Made by a program: the position numbers and the translations under genes. The notes below the pieces were generated by a model. The model made no database searches, was not told the origin of the DNA, and saw nothing but the letters and a program-made list of their open reading frames with translations. From Gorsachius magnificus (Eukaryota; Chordata; Aves; Pelecaniformes; Ardeidae), in assembly GCA_034008185.1 (NCBI GenBank), contig CM067082.1:53589586-53653585 (forward strand): a stretch of DNA of 64,000 nucleotides, in the 5' to 3' direction. This document shows positions 13,501 through 26,570 of this stretch, in pieces (position 1 is the first letter of the stretch; each line of letters begins with the position of its first letter).

Positions 13501-14700
13501 TCATTATTGAAGAATTTTAAAGATGGGCAAGGCAAATTATCCAAATGCTGTGAAATCTGAAGTCCCTGTTTGGACAGATGATTTCCATACGCTTATGTGC
13601 ATATATGTTTGTAAAAGTCAGTAGTCTAAAATTTATACCAAAGAACTATGTAAAATTTTCTAGAATAAGGTCATAGGACTGATAAACAAATACTGCACAA
13701 TATTTTTAAAAGTGTTTTAGCTTCTTTATTTTTACACATTTAATAAATTTTAAGTGAAAAATGCATTTAAAAATTTATTTATGAACAGATTGTTCTCTGT
13801 TAAATGAATGACAATGCACCTACATAGCCTCACGGATCCATAGTAGCTGCAGGATAAATATCCATTTCAAAGTGAGAGGATGAATTGTTGGGCACTTCTT
13901 GATAAGCCCATAAGATCTGAAGTGCAATTTCAGAACCATTGTGAGCCTCATACACTGCTGCCTGTTTGTATTTGCCTGTTCCAGCATGGCTTAAGGGATT
14001 TACTGTGGCCTATCTGCTTTGACAATTCAGTCCTATCCTAGAATTTCTAATATCTTGTATTAAAGCTCTGTCTCCTGACAATTTTGATGAGAGCCTGTTG
14101 CCTCATCCAGAAATCACGAAAACTGATGACCCAAGTAGAAACGAAAAGTGAAAAAGATGTGGGTTTTCCTCAGTGGATTTTCCACACTGATTATTAAGAA
14201 TGGGAATATTTTCATTTTCCTACATGGCCTGCCATCTGGTTTGGCTCTCAAGCTGCCAGAGTCTTTTTTAATCTTTGGGTTTGTTTCTCAGAAGCTTTGT
14301 CAGAAACATTCAGTTCTCCAAGTGCCATTCACACTGGTTCCAGTTACCTCTCCAGAGACCAGCTCTCTGAATTTTACGGAAGAAAAATTAGAAAACTATA
14401 TTTTCTTCCTTTCAAAGTTATTCAGACAAGGAAAGTACATTGTCTAGATAGTCTTTATCAATCAAAGAGATTTAAAGCAGTGAAAAAGAAGAACATACTG
14501 ATTTACAGTAATTGTCTGAAGATTGAAATACAATATAATAGTATGAGTGCAAGATAAACAGTTCAGATTAAGACATTAATAGCCCTGCTACTAAGTCATA
14601 GGTATCAGAGGTGGCATCAGTAGCAGATATGTATATCCTCTGTTTTATATCCTTATCACCATAACAAAACAGATTTTGGAGGTTAATTTGAAATTTTCAG
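10516..14700. other. Unique non-coding DNA
   Basis: No exon or transposon is recognisable. A short TTTTG repeat sits at 12120-12137. Open frames around 12820-13290 overlap on both strands and match no known family. An AT-rich inverted repeat with 10-bp arms (13742-13751 and 13770-13779) is within chance for this composition. Confidence 0.55.
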
Positions 14701-15116
14701 AGAATCACAGGATCACAGAATAGCTGAGATTGGGAGGGACCTCGCGAGGTCATCTGATGCAAACCCCTGCTCAAGCAGGGCCACCTACAGCAGGTTTCTG
14801 AGGACCATGTCCATAAGGCTTTTGAGTATCCCCAAGGATGGAGACTCCACAACCTTCCTGGGCAACCTGTGCCAGTGTTTGGTTCCCTCACAGAGAAAAA
14901 GTGTTTCCTGTTGTTCTGAGGAAACCTCCCGTGTTTCAGTTTGTGCCCATTGCCTCTGCTCCTGTCACTGGGCACCACTGAAATGAGCCTGGCTCTGTCC
15001 TCTTTGCACCCTCCCTTCAGGTATTTGTATACATTGATAAGATCCCCAGGCTTTCTCTTCTCCAGTATGAGCAGTCCCAGCTCTCTCAGCCTTTCTACAT
15101 GGGAGAAATGCTTCAG

Positions 15117-15497
15117 TCACTTTACCATCTTTGTGGCCCTTTGCTGGACTCTCTCCCATATGTCCATGTCTCTCTTATACCAAAGAGCCCAGAGTTGGAC
15201 CCAGCACTCCATCTGTGGCCTCACCAGTGCTGAATAGAGGGGAAGGATCACCTCTCTCGACCTGCAGGCAACACTCCTCCTAACATAGCCCAGGATACCA
15301 TTAGTCATCTTTGCAGCAAGGGCAGATTGTTGGCTCATGTTCAGCTTGTTTTCCACCAAGATCCCAGGTTCTTTTCTGCCAAGCTGCTTTCCATCCAGGA
15401 AGTCCCCAGCATGTATTGGTGCATGGGGATGTTCCTCCCCAGGTGCAGGACTTGGAACTTCCCCTTGTTGAACTTCACGAGATTTCTGCCAGCCCAT
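15117..15497 (-). pseudogene. CR1 reverse transcriptase fragment (C-terminal part)
   Basis: The translation contains the diagnostic CR1 blocks [17 protein letters not shown] and ERVQQRATKM, which lie downstream of the catalytic core in CR1 ORF2. In the intact protein this domain helps target-primed reverse transcription of the element's own RNA in the nucleus. Here the frame is open for 126 codons only. The first 40 or so codons are out of register, and the catalytic part lies in another frame. It is a dead relic. Confidence 0.9.
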
Positions 15498-15712
15498 TTG
15501 TCCAGCTTATGGAGATCCCTCTGGACTGAGGCACAGCTCTGGTGTACCAGCCACTTCTTCCAGTTTTGTGTCATCAGCAAACTTGCTGAGGGTACACTCT
15601 GCCCCACTATGTGATCATTAATGAACATGTTGAATGAGACTGGACCCAGCACTGATCTCAAGGGTACACTGCTAGTCATTGGCTTCCAACCAGACTTCAT
15701 AACACTGATCAC
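15341..15712 (-). pseudogene. CR1 reverse transcriptase fragment (palm region)
   Basis: The translation holds PLRSVLGPVSFNMFINDH, a decayed form of the CR1 motif B region (consensus PQGSVLGPVLF). Further on it has RDLHKLDKWA and KFQVLHLGRN, which are also CR1 blocks. The catalytic FADD of motif C is still encoded at 15568-15582 but in a different frame, so at least one indel lies between them. It overlaps the next fragment because the frame shifts again. Confidence 0.9.
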
Positions 15713-16040
15713 CGCTCTCTGGGTTCAGCCAGTTGTCAATCCACCTCACTGTCTGCTCATCCAGACCTTATTTCATCAGCTTCTCTGTGAGGATCTTATG
15801 GTAGACAGTGCCAAAAGCCTTAGTAAAGTCTGCGGATTTTGTCTGCTGATCTCAATCTGTGACCATTTCCTTTTGCCTTCCTATTATTTATCGCTCCCTT
15901 CCCTTTTGATGCTAGCAATGAGCTAATGCAGACATTTTATTTGATAGATTAAAATAGTTATGAGCTCTGCAACAAGCTAATTTTTTTTTTCCATTTTTGC
16001 CAATTCAAAAATTAAAATGGTTGTTTCTGCAGTTTAAAGG

Positions 16041-16080
16041 TTATAATAATATATATATATTATATATATCTTATATATAG
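16041..16080. repeat. AT microsatellite
   Basis: A run of TA/AT dinucleotides broken by single T, C and G bases. It can form small hairpins. It is a simple repeat without coding content. Confidence 0.9.
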
Positions 16081-16398
16081 ATAAGATTTGCTATGTTTTG
16101 CATTTTCATATTACATTTAACGTACCCCGCATTGTATTTTGAAGATATGTATTAATAAAGTTTACTTCTCATGAGTTGCTGGAAGAAGTAGAAAGGTGGA
16201 AGTTTTGGCAACAAGGATAGGGGCATTTCAGCAGTTATCAAGTGTGGGAAGCTTGTAATGAAATAAGCACATGAATTGCGTATGTCTTGCTAAAACAACC
16301 ATTAGTGACATTTGTAAAGTCTGACATTTAGTTAATCATCAGTGGGTCCAAAAATCAGAAGTCCCCAATTGTCTATGCTATGGTTTCAGGCACTGTGA

Positions 16399-16416
16399 TT
16401 TTTTTTTTTTTTTTTT
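16399..16416. repeat. Poly-T run, 18 bases
   Basis: An uninterrupted run of 18 T. No adjacent sequence suggests that it is the tail of a retroposed transcript. Confidence 0.9.
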
Positions 16417-19400
16417 AGGGGATGGTAACCTTGTACAAGGAGAAAACTCTTGTTAAATTCCATAGTTTTGCAAGAAGAGAGTGCATAGGGCCCTGCCTAT
16501 GACAAAATATAAAGGTATGTAGCCTTTTCTTTGGGGATATTTCATAAAACTGAAGGAAATACAGGACAGAAGCAATTTTTCTCTTGGCAAGGAAGCCCAT
16601 TTTCCCTTGTTAATCTTCATACTTAAGAGTTATGGGAAAAATTAAGGCATATATTGTACCAGCAGATGTTGAAGAACTAAGAGAGAAGGGAAGATGCTCA
16701 CAAAAACCGAAAATCAAAATAAAATGCCATTAAAAGTAAACATTTTGCCAGGAAGTCTTCTTTTCAAGCTGTAAACAGGAGAAAAGAGAGCCTATAGCTC
16801 AACTATCCAAGATTAAGAAAGTTGAATCCAACCACTACTTATCTCTCACTTCCACAAACAGAACTTTCTTTATGTATTTATTCAGAAATATATAAGTAGA
16901 TTTTATTTAAGCATAGTTAGGATGGTTAATAATATGTAATTTATTGAGAAACCTCATTTAATCTGTGTATTCTTACATGAGGTCATCAGCTATGTGTTAA
17001 AACTTGATGAATTTACCTAAATGGTTATGCAACAAGCAAAGGAAAGCAAAAATGTTGCTGATGACCTCTACACTCTCTTTTTGGCTGTGTTACACTCCAG
17101 GCAACAGCTCTGTTACATCAATAACTGAAATAAATAAGACTGGAATAAAAGTGCTTTGGACTCTATATCTCCCTTCATGGAACTGTAGAGTTTTTATTCT
17201 TCTGATTTTATAATGTCATTTATATCAATGGTGCTGAAAAAGTCATGAGTCTCAATCCAATAAAGACAGAAATGATGCTGTAAACTCTATGTTAGCTATG
17301 TAATATAAACAACAATAGCTTACAGAAAAGGAAGCAAAGGGAAGGTGTAGGGACACTACCATTCCTTTCATTAAGCATTATGTAGGTGGCAAAGTAATTT
17401 CAATTTATCTGAGAGACACAAGTACAGTCATTTTCTTCAAGAGCTTACAACCCAGCATCATCACTCTGCTGGACTACTACAGTCCTACTAGAAAATCCTG
17501 GGCAAATTCTGGTAGCTTGCATCCTTTGAGCAAGGGGAAGAGGGGGATGCAAACATGGGAGCCGTAGAAACCCCCAGTAAGCAGAAAGATGAAAAATGAG
17601 GAGCAGTTTGAAAGCAGAAAGTGAGGTGCCTGATAGGACTGGTAGAGTCTCACCACCATCATGAAAGAACCTGCATGAGGATGAGGCAAAGAAAACAGGA
17701 AAGCAAAAATTAGGGAGCAGAGGAATGACAGAAAGAGGGATGGCAAGGCAGAGTTAGAACATCAGAAATATTGTGCAAAAAGTGCACATCACTGAACAGG
17801 CTATTTGTACATGCACACATATATATCCTTGCATGTTTACATTTCTGGATAAATGAACTGGAAAGTCGCTTACTAAGTTGGCTGATCTAATTAGAAATAA
17901 TAGGCCAGATAGATTAGCTTTTCTAAAAAGAACGCAAAAAAGAGGATCATTTTTCCTCATTAAAATCTTGTGGTCTTTCTTTTGAGAAACAGTAGACCTC
18001 CCATGCTTTCATTGCAAGGAATTTGTTAATCTTGTACACTTTCACCATTCTACTAAAAATCTGTTCATCCTTAATCAAGTTAGATGTTATTTCTTTGCAT
18101 GGTCCGGGACTCTTCCAATGGTACCCAGGATTCAGACAGCAAGAAAACGCCCACCACAGCAAGACAAGGTTACATGCTCACAACTGAGGTGGAAAAGTAG
18201 GAAAGAAACACAACTGCAGGCTTTCTGGAGGGAAGTTTGTAACTAGTTGGTTTGAAGGACTCAGAGAGAAAAAGGATACAAGACTTATGGGTATGGGGGC
18301 TTTGAAAAAGCAGCAAAGAACTGATTGAAAGGTTTGTAGGACTCTGAGCACTGTGACTTTGGGGCAAGGAGTCAGGGACTGATAAGCTGAGTAGATGTGT
18401 CTAACACCAAGAGACACTTGGAGGTTGCCATTCCATGGCTTGGAAGTGGTGGTCAAGGCAAATTAGCGTGCTAAGAAATGAAGACAAAGGGAGAAGACAG
18501 AGGCTTCCCATACTTGAGCAGACAGCCTGGGATGGGCAGCTTGGGTGGTTTCTGGATCCCAACTGGGCTTGGAATAAAAGCGGATGAAATTGTAGCTGCA
18601 AGGGCTGGAGGAGTCTGAGTGTGAAGAGCGACACAGCTGCAAATACCTGGGAGAAGCTGCAGTCAAAAAGGAAGTCACAGATGGATTCTAGTTTGTTTCA
18701 TTTTTAGATTTAAGCACTTAACTGCCCAGTCTTGCTTTTGGCATTTTCATCCCTTATTGGAGCTCATCCTTAGAATACATTTTTTCTTGTGAATTGGAAT
18801 GATACCATAAGCAGTATTAGCTTAGCTCCTTAACTGCTCTGCTGCAGTAATGGTTCAAACAAAGAAAATAATCCCTTAGCGAACGTATTAAGAAATTTAA
18901 ATATTCTTATATTTTTTATTTGTGTTGATAACGGTCCCTACTGTTTTCACTGTAGGGATATTTCCGCAAAAGAACCCTTGTGGATCAAAAAAAAAATGGG
19001 ACTGAAACCCTTAACTTGCTTAGATGGTTAGCATGTACAACAGTTATACCTGTTTGACAATATTAACACCAGATTTAATTGTGGAGGATGAAGTCATGAT
19101 CTCGGTGGTTCTGTGAATGTGCAGTACTAGAAATAGTTTATGATTCTAGTTTGCCTTTATTTTTAAATCAATTTTTCTTTTTTCTCCAAAAGGGAGTCAA
19201 CTTAAGCAAGATTTGTTAAGCTTATGATATACAGCAGGAATGATAAACCTACAATCTCTCCACTCCTAAAATCCCCTAAATCCCGGTGATGATCAGAGGT
19301 ATAAGACATTTGTGGGTATTGGTCTTGTCTGACAGGCCTCTGCAAAGATGTAGAGCTCCCTCTGCTTAGTTAGCGTGTACGTCTCCCATGATAATTATCC

Positions 19401-21404
19401 CAAAGGATTGTACTGAGAAAAATATCCAGGCAAACCTTCAATGAAGAGAAGAAAACCTAGACGTGCCTCATAAGTCTCACTTTTTATTTGTATGTGCGTA
19501 GGTGAAACACAAAAGAGGAATTTTGCAGATTTTTAGTACTTTCCAGGAGGATCCTCTAGTGGTCTGAGTGAGAGGATCCCTGTCTTGGGAGTAATCACCA
19601 AATCACCAGAGCAGCTGAGTAAACACAGCAGGAGTCTGGGAGAAGTAGGCAAACAAGATAACTAACTTTGTACTTGATTGCACGCTGCTCGCAAATATAG
19701 CTGGGGGGAGAAGTGATTTGCAGAGGAACTTTCTCCTTCAAAACTTGGTGTAGCCTTGTCTTGCAGCTGCGGTGCTTCCTCTGCCCCCTCTCTCCAGTTT
19801 CGGCACTTCCTACCAAATCAAGCTGGGGAGCTGCCATGCAGTCAGGGGCTGGGAAGGTGGAGGTTGTTGTTTCAGAGACCGCTGGTCCTTACTGAGCTAT
19901 GACTTTCACGAGCCCTGGGGCCTTCAAATGCCCCACAGGGGTTGCCAGGGAACCCCCTTGGCAAGCTGACAAAGGAAAATGGAAAAGGATCTGGTTTTTA
20001 ACCCAAACTGGGCCATTTGAGTTCTCCCAACCCTCTCCAATTTCTGGAGGAATTCTGTACCTTTTGGAAATCAATACCATCCAAACTTTCTCTCTGGATT
20101 TTTTTCCCCCTAATTAACAACACTTGTAACCTTGTCCTAGTAGCTTTTTGTAAGTATTTAAAGGCTTGAGTTTGTCTCTAAAAAATTCATTGAAAGAATG
20201 GTACAAAATATGTGTGAACATCTATTTACATAAATATGGGAGGCAATGCTCTTCTGTGATGAGCTGAAAACCTCCCTGCAAGTCAAGGAGTCTTGGGCAG
20301 AAAGACAACCTTGTGATTCAGAGGATCAGCCCCACCACATGGATAGCAAATTCTGAATTAGAAATAATAATTAAAAAAAACAAAACAACTCGCTACTAAG
20401 CAAGCTACAGACTGGTGTGTTTACAGAAACCACTCATTGATGACTTTTAAATAACAGCTAATTTGGGATCAGAGAAGGATGCTAATGCATATAAAAGTTT
20501 TTTTTCCTGGCTGTAATTAGTTTGTTCAGCTTTATTAAGTAAAGCTTGCATATGCTGGTGGAAAGCCCGGCTGCATCGCATTTTCAAGGTACCCTGGAAA
20601 ACGCTGAGAAGTGATGCTGAGGGAGAAGGCGTTGAAATGTCCATCATAATAAATTGCCCTTGCCGCAGGTGGCGTAGGGACTGATGGCTCTTTTACACCA
20701 GGGAAAATCAGAAATACCTCCTCCGAGGCAGGGGAATGACACTGGTGTCTAATCTGTAGGAGAGGAGAATCAGGATAAGTGAGTTCAGATCCCATCGAGG
20801 GGCTGGGGTGCGCTGTGTGCCCCCTTTGATACCACCGCGAACACACTCTCTGGGTGACACCACTGTGAGCCCGGCTCTACCCCGAGGTACCGGCTGAGCC
20901 AGAGCGACGTGGAGGGCAGATGGGCCCAGCAGGTATTCCAGATGGGATCTCCAATTCCCGGGTCAAATTTTCTTCCTAGCTGAGAAAAACAAGGGGCATT
21001 GCTAGATCTTCCTGTGGACATGACTGAGTTTAAACAGGCTCAATTCTACCTGATTAAAAAAAAAAAAAAAGCCTTAGAAAGAGGCTGGTTCCTCTGATGG
21101 AAATATGGCAGAACAGAAAGAAGGTGGTTGTTTAAAAAAAGTGGGCTACGATATTCTGTATGAAAATGAAAAGATCTGTTCTTATAACCAGGCCGAATGC
21201 ATTGTTTGCTGAAATAATAATCTTGGCTTATTTGTTCTGCAGCTTTTGTACAACAGTTAATGTCCTGCCAGTGTAACCAAAATTGAGGTTTTTTTTTCTT
21301 TTTTATTGAGCTCAAAACTATCATTTACTCGTAGCAGCCCAGATTCTGGATTTGCCATGCTTATATTTTAAATATATTTTGTCTTTTTTTCCATTAATTT
21401 AATG

Positions 21405-21503
21405 AAAACTAATTAATATCTAAGATCTACCTACACAGTTCCTGTCATTAAAACAGTCAAATTAACGTGTAAGATCTACCTCAAGAGAATTTCTATCATA
21501 TAA
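21405..21503. repeat. Imperfect tandem duplication, 49-bp period
   Basis: TAAGATCTACCT occurs at 21421-21432 and again at 21470-21481, exactly 49 bases apart. The flanks are also similar: AAACTAATTAATAT resembles AGTCAAATTAACGTG before the shared core, and CCTGTCATTAAAA resembles TTCTATCATATAAAA after it. The divergence shows an old two-copy duplication. No family is recognised. Confidence 0.65.
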
Positions 21504-24500
21504 AAAACAATTAAATACAAAGAGGTAACTTTTAGAGGAAGAGAGAATATATACATAAGTGCATTTTATTAGAAGGAAAGTGCTGTGTTAGAAATCTGTT
21601 TGAAATTAAGCAATGCAACAAATCACACCACAATCCTTTCAAAATTTGAATGTTTTATGTTTAACCAGTGTCAACAAAATATCTTTAGAATATCTTTTGT
21701 ATGAAGAATGTCCTTCTACTCCTTCTCCTTGGATGTGTGTGTGTATGTTATAGTTTTATTTCAGTTTTTCAAGTGAGGACACAAGGCTAGTTTGGATACT
21801 TTCCAAGTTTGCAAGCTACAGCTTTAGAATGAACTTCAGTGCAGCTATGCTCTGTTTAACTTTGTTATTTGGTTAAACACTGCCTCGTTACAGTGGTCAT
21901 GAGTGGCTCATGTCATTCGATTTCTCTCTCTCCTTCTCCTCTTACAAGACTGAACAAACAGAAACTGAATATGCCAGGCAGATGGTTTGAAAATAGATAA
22001 TTTCTATTTACAAGTAATTTTGGGCCTCTAAGATCCCACTTTTGTTTGTTTTGATGGCAAGGAATTAATCTGACAGCAACATATTTATATGGAACTATTG
22101 TCCGCAATAAATTTAAATAATATTTTTCAGTGTAAGTACCATCTGCTCTGTTGTGTCAGCTCATCCTGAAAGGTCCCCAGGCAAGCCGCAGCAATGACCT
22201 GTGAGTCAGAAACAGGAATTGGTACTGGGCAGTGGAGACTAATGACTAAGGGAAAAGCGGAGGTACCTGGGCATCCTGATCTGCCACTGTCTTTCACTGT
22301 GACTTTGAAAATCCCAGCTGACAGTAACAGGCTAGATTCAAAGAGGCGGCTTTCCTGCCTCTTTGCCTTTTTGGAGTTGTAACTCCGAAAAGTAGATGTG
22401 AAAAGCCCTTGACTTGGCCTGAGGGTACCACCCAGGGACATCCACCCAAGAGGCTCAGCCTCGTCCATCACACAACGCTCCCCACCCATGAGGCCCAACC
22501 AGAATGAGGAAAGATGAGCTCAGCATAGCAGATTCTCTACTGGAAAACATTTCTTTGTTAGACAGCTAGAAGTTATGGTCCCCTTCAGGTGGGAGACTAC
22601 CTTGCTGTGCTCTGGTACAGTCCTTGTCTGCTACATAGAACTCCTTCGTGGGTCAGGAGAAGCACTAGGACCCAGATGCTCTGCCCACACTGGGTGTGCT
22701 CCTTTGTCCCACTGAATATTTAATTATGCCAACAAGACATTGCCTATAATGTATTAGTGATGGTAACTAGTTTTCTTCAATAGAAGAAAACTAAAAAATT
22801 TTATGGCATGGTGACTAGGGCAGTCTTTTGGGACTAATAGAGATTTGGGCTCCAGTTCTTACAGGCAAAGAAAAATGCTGAATTTGGTGACTGTTGCCTC
22901 AGTGAAGTGCTCCCTGCTACGGCTATCTGGCAAGCACGCTGCTCCTAGGGTGCTCGGCAGTACTTGACTGTCTGGCTTTACACACCCCGTTCCAAATGAA
23001 AGTTCAGTTTGTGAAACCTACTCTGAGATGGTACCTTCTTCTACCTGAGTAATATACCGAAATGTGTGCATGGTGCTACATGGATACCCTTCAGCTTGCT
23101 CTGTGCAAACTGGTAGGGCTACACAGCACAAACTAGTGCACACAGAGGTGCCTGTCCAGGTGCTGCGTGTGGTGTAGCAAAGCTGTGCAGGACTTATTGG
23201 CACCATCCTCTGTGACCATAGCATTTCCAAATTCAGGCTCAATCTGTTATTCAGATCCTCAGAAATACTTAAATGTTTGATTACCACAAGACTTTGGTGC
23301 AAGCAGTTTTCCAGGTGTCCATATGGGCTCCTGACCAGGGTAGGGAAGCCCACTAGACAGAAAGGTATCTGAAAGAGGTTTCTTTGGGTATCCATTCTAA
23401 GAAATAATTAACTACATTGCACTGAAAGTTAAAATAGGTGCACAAACCACTCCGGTTTGCCAGTCATGCCCAAGCAAACAACATTGTTTTAAGTAAAGAG
23501 ATATAATTAGACAAATCAATGCAGAGGTGCTATGTAATTGTTTTCTTGGCATATGCTGTTATTCACTGTCATGTCAAAAAAATTAAATAAAAAAGAAATC
23601 AATGTTATTTCATTTTTATTGCATGGAAAGAAAATGAAATTTAGAGGAAGTGGGTGTCTTGAAAAAGGAGGAGGAGTATAAAAATCTGTGTGTAGGCCTC
23701 TGAACCAGAGAACTAATTTTTGAATTAGATTTATTATGTGCCATTTGGCAGGAGAGATAGAAAGAGATTAGATTATTTATTTGTGCTTTAATGTAGCTAT
23801 TTCAAAAGTCATATTAGGGGGTTTCAATAGATGGGGAGGAGTGATCCAGAAAAAGGATCCCATTATTGACTCACTTACGGTCTTCATCAGCATATACCAG
23901 TGATACTCAGAGTGTGGTGACCCTAATTATATCAGGGAGAGTCCTTTCTGGACACTGTTAGTAGAGAAATTAGGCAATCTGGAAGGTATCCAGTGTTGCT
24001 AATCAGGGTAAGTGTGGAAGATGCAGTTAGGAAAAGGAGTTGTGGAATACCTGATGGTACCCTAAAGGCTACTTTGAAGAATACTATTATAGTTCAAAAA
24101 CTGAAAAAAGCAATTAACCTGATGTGAACACAAGTTAAGAAATAGCTTTAGTACATTTAATTTTTTTTTTTTTTTCGGGTGTTGCCCCTTCAGCAGTGAA
24201 ATAACCATTTTAAAAAAATGAGAATCCTACCTTATCTGTTAACAGAAATCTCTGCACCCTCCAACCCAAAGAAACTACAGTGTCAGGAGCAATCACCTCC
24301 TGCAAATGGTGTTTAGAAAACTTTTCCCAAGAGTGAAAAAACCTCCAACAAATTTCTGTAATTCTTGTAGTAAAGTGTTGCAGTTGTAGCAAAGGGCTTC
24401 TAATTCCTTTTCTAAATCACTGCACATTAGATATTGCTTTTTCTTATGCTGAAATTTCAGTGTGATTCTGTGATTTTGTAAAACTAAAATGTTTGCCTCA

Positions 24501-24561
24501 GTGGCCAATCTAAGCAGTTTGGTCTGAGACTAAGAGATTTCATGGGCAGGAGAAAGGAGGA
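21504..24561. other. Unique non-coding DNA
   Basis: No exon or transposon is recognisable. Minus-strand open frames of 123 and 125 codons (22127-22498 and 23018-23395) have no recognisable domain and are probably chance. A homeodomain-site-rich patch near 23455-23640 could be a weakly supported conserved element. A T run lies near 24160-24175. Confidence 0.5.
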
Positions 24562-24712
24562 CTCTCTCTTTCTCTCTCCCCCCACTTCCTTCCTCCCTCC
24601 CTGACTTCCTTCCCTCTGTCCCTCCCTCTGTCCTTCTTTCTTTCCCTCTCCCCCTATCCCTGTCTTCCTTCTCCCCTCCTCTTTCCCCTCATCTTCTTTT
24701 TTTTTCTGTCCT
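24562..24712. repeat. Polypyrimidine (CT-rich) low-complexity tract
   Basis: About 150 bases are almost all C and T, with only about nine purines, built from CTTCC, CTCC and TTTC units. Such purine/pyrimidine-asymmetric tracts can adopt triplex DNA. The 131-codon minus-strand frame across it reads as lysine-, glutamate- and glycine-rich only because of the composition and is not a gene. Confidence 0.9.
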
Positions 24713-26553
24713 AAGACAGACTTCATTTTTTCACCCTGGGAAGCAGACCTTGCAGTCTCCCCCTCCCTCCCAGCCCACTTTGGAGTATGGTTGCCACAAC
24801 TCACACTAAGCATGTCCAGTCCATCACATTTCCCCATCATCTCCAAGCAATTTTTATTTCTCACCTGATGCACCGCCAAAGGTAATGCAGACTCATGCCT
24901 GCCGGGCTAGGGCACAGGTTCCAAAGAATGGAAAAATACCTCTCTGGGGAAGAAAAGGACTATAAATAAGTGTTCCTGGTGATCTATCATCAAATGGCAA
25001 TGTTTCATTTGTTATTTTTATATCTGACTATGCAAGGACTTTGTGGAGGGATGGGGAATGGCAGGAGAAAATGAATAGCCCATCAAGCAGCCTGAGCAGT
25101 AAAGCTTCACCATTGATTTCATCACTTGCTTTAGGTCCACACACTTCATGCAAATAGGAAAGGCGTACTGGGAACCAGCCAACAGGAAAACATGGCATTT
25201 ACTAATTTATGCTCTGATGCTTAATTTTAGCTGGCATGACTTAGTTTCATTGACATTGGTGGGGCTGTTCTGTGCCAAAAGTTAAGCACATCTGCGTGAC
25301 TGAGGGTTTGTCCAGAATATTAATCCAGCAAACTCCTTGAAAGCTCAAGCCATTCACTGGAGCATACGATTTGTGAAAAATAACTTTCTACAACTTTAGA
25401 AAGCAAAAATTTCAGACAAAAAGGAAAAAAGTGAAATTAGCCTTTCTCATTTACAACTTAGTTTTTGTGTACAATCCTTATTACAGAAGATTCCAGCCTT
25501 GCAAAGAACTATATAATTAGGTTTTTCCCTCAATTAGGAGATTGTAAGGTTGCCAAAGAAAACATATTTTGAAAGTATCTTTTATCACATGGATCAAAGA
25601 TCACATATATCTGTGCCTATAATGAGGAGCTCATGTGCTAATGTTCTGTAGTGGTCCAAAATTTACAACTGCAAAAACCTTTGATGCATCACTAATTGGT
25701 TTTAGCACTATAGATTAGGTGCTGAAATCAGTAGGCAAGAAATTGTGGGTAGTAGGTGGAGAAGGGATAATTCTGATTCTCACCATATGCTTTGAGAAAT
25801 TTAAATCGTTACAGCATAAGTAGAAAAAGAAGGCAGAACTTGTTGCTTTTTTATTTTTAAGAGAGTCTCATAGATTATCTGTACGATCCAAAAATATGCT
25901 GTATTCTATATCATTAAAAAATCTCCATTTCACAGTTTTTATTTTTGTAGAAACAACACCCATCTTGCCTGCAATGTGCTGTGCATTCTAACACCTAATG
26001 TGTGGTGAAGAATGTAGTAACAGGGGAAATATATCTGCATAACACGTGAAAAGTGCCAAACCTTTAATTCATTTCAGACACTATATCGCAAAATAGCAAA
26101 CTCTAACTATAGACTTCATCTACACCATGCAGAAACAGGAAAGGGAGGCAAGTGATGTGGTACATGGTCTCATAATGTTACATCTTCCATAGTTGCTTGG
26201 TTATAAGGATTTATTCAAACAGTAATGAAAATAATTGGTGGCATTGCCTAAGGATTACTGGCAAGCTGGGAAGAGAGGGCTCTATTCTGGCTTGAAAGCT
26301 ATAGGGCTGGTCTACACAGAGGAATCTACAGAGGCATGCTGCAGCAGACATGATCTTTGGCTTTAACATACGCTCAAATGTCCAGTGTTTGTTTTTTCTT
26401 AATGAAAATCGAGTGCTTTGAATCATTCTACACAAGCATGCACACCCCCCATTCCACTGTGCCTTGTTCTTGTTACCCATGTATTCCCAAAACTCAAGTT
26501 CTTGTGTTTACAGCAAAGGTATGGTAAACACTTTCTCTCAATACTCTTTAACT

Positions 26554-26570
26554 AAAAAAAAAAAAAAAAA
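26554..26570. repeat. Poly-A run, 17 bases
   Basis: Seventeen A, then G and more A-rich sequence. There is no upstream sequence resembling a processed transcript, so a retropseudogene tail is not supported. Confidence 0.85.

Larger units (their letters stand above)
14701..15843 (-). mobile_element. CR1 LINE, 5'-truncated, about 1.14 kb
   Basis: The left edge is the CR1 3' end in reverse complement (ATCACAGAATAGCTGAGATT, then GGGAGGGACC). Rightwards it continues collinearly through the reverse transcriptase C-terminus, the [10 protein letters not shown] block, the FADD catalytic block (15568-15582, minus) and the palm region. It stops near the motif A region (around 15830), so it is 5'-truncated, as most LINE copies are. 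Several indels break the frame. The decay is clearly greater than in the copy at 39612. Confidence 0.95.
15844..21404. other. Unique AT-rich non-coding DNA with simple repeats
   Basis: No gene is recognisable. Contents are an AT microsatellite (16041-16080), an 18-base T run (16399-16416), a 15-base A run (21056-21070) and a hairpin with 7-bp arms TCCCTAC/GTAGGGA near 18936-18959. Overlapping minus-strand open frames at 18170-18680 look like chance. Confidence 0.55.

Noticed and set aside
13742..13779. AT-rich inverted repeat with 10-bp arms
   Set aside because: The arms are made only of A and T in a very AT-rich region, so the match is within chance.
24484..24879. 131-codon minus-strand open frame
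   Set aside because: Most of it is the reverse of the polypyrimidine tract, giving a Lys/Glu/Gly-rich low-complexity translation with no recognisable fold.
26300..26330. GGGCTGGTCTACACA-type word (and AGGTATGTCTACATT near 54643) as ends of an old DNA transposon
   Set aside because: The words resemble ends of archosaur/turtle inverted-repeat elements, but no partner inverted repeat or internal match was found.
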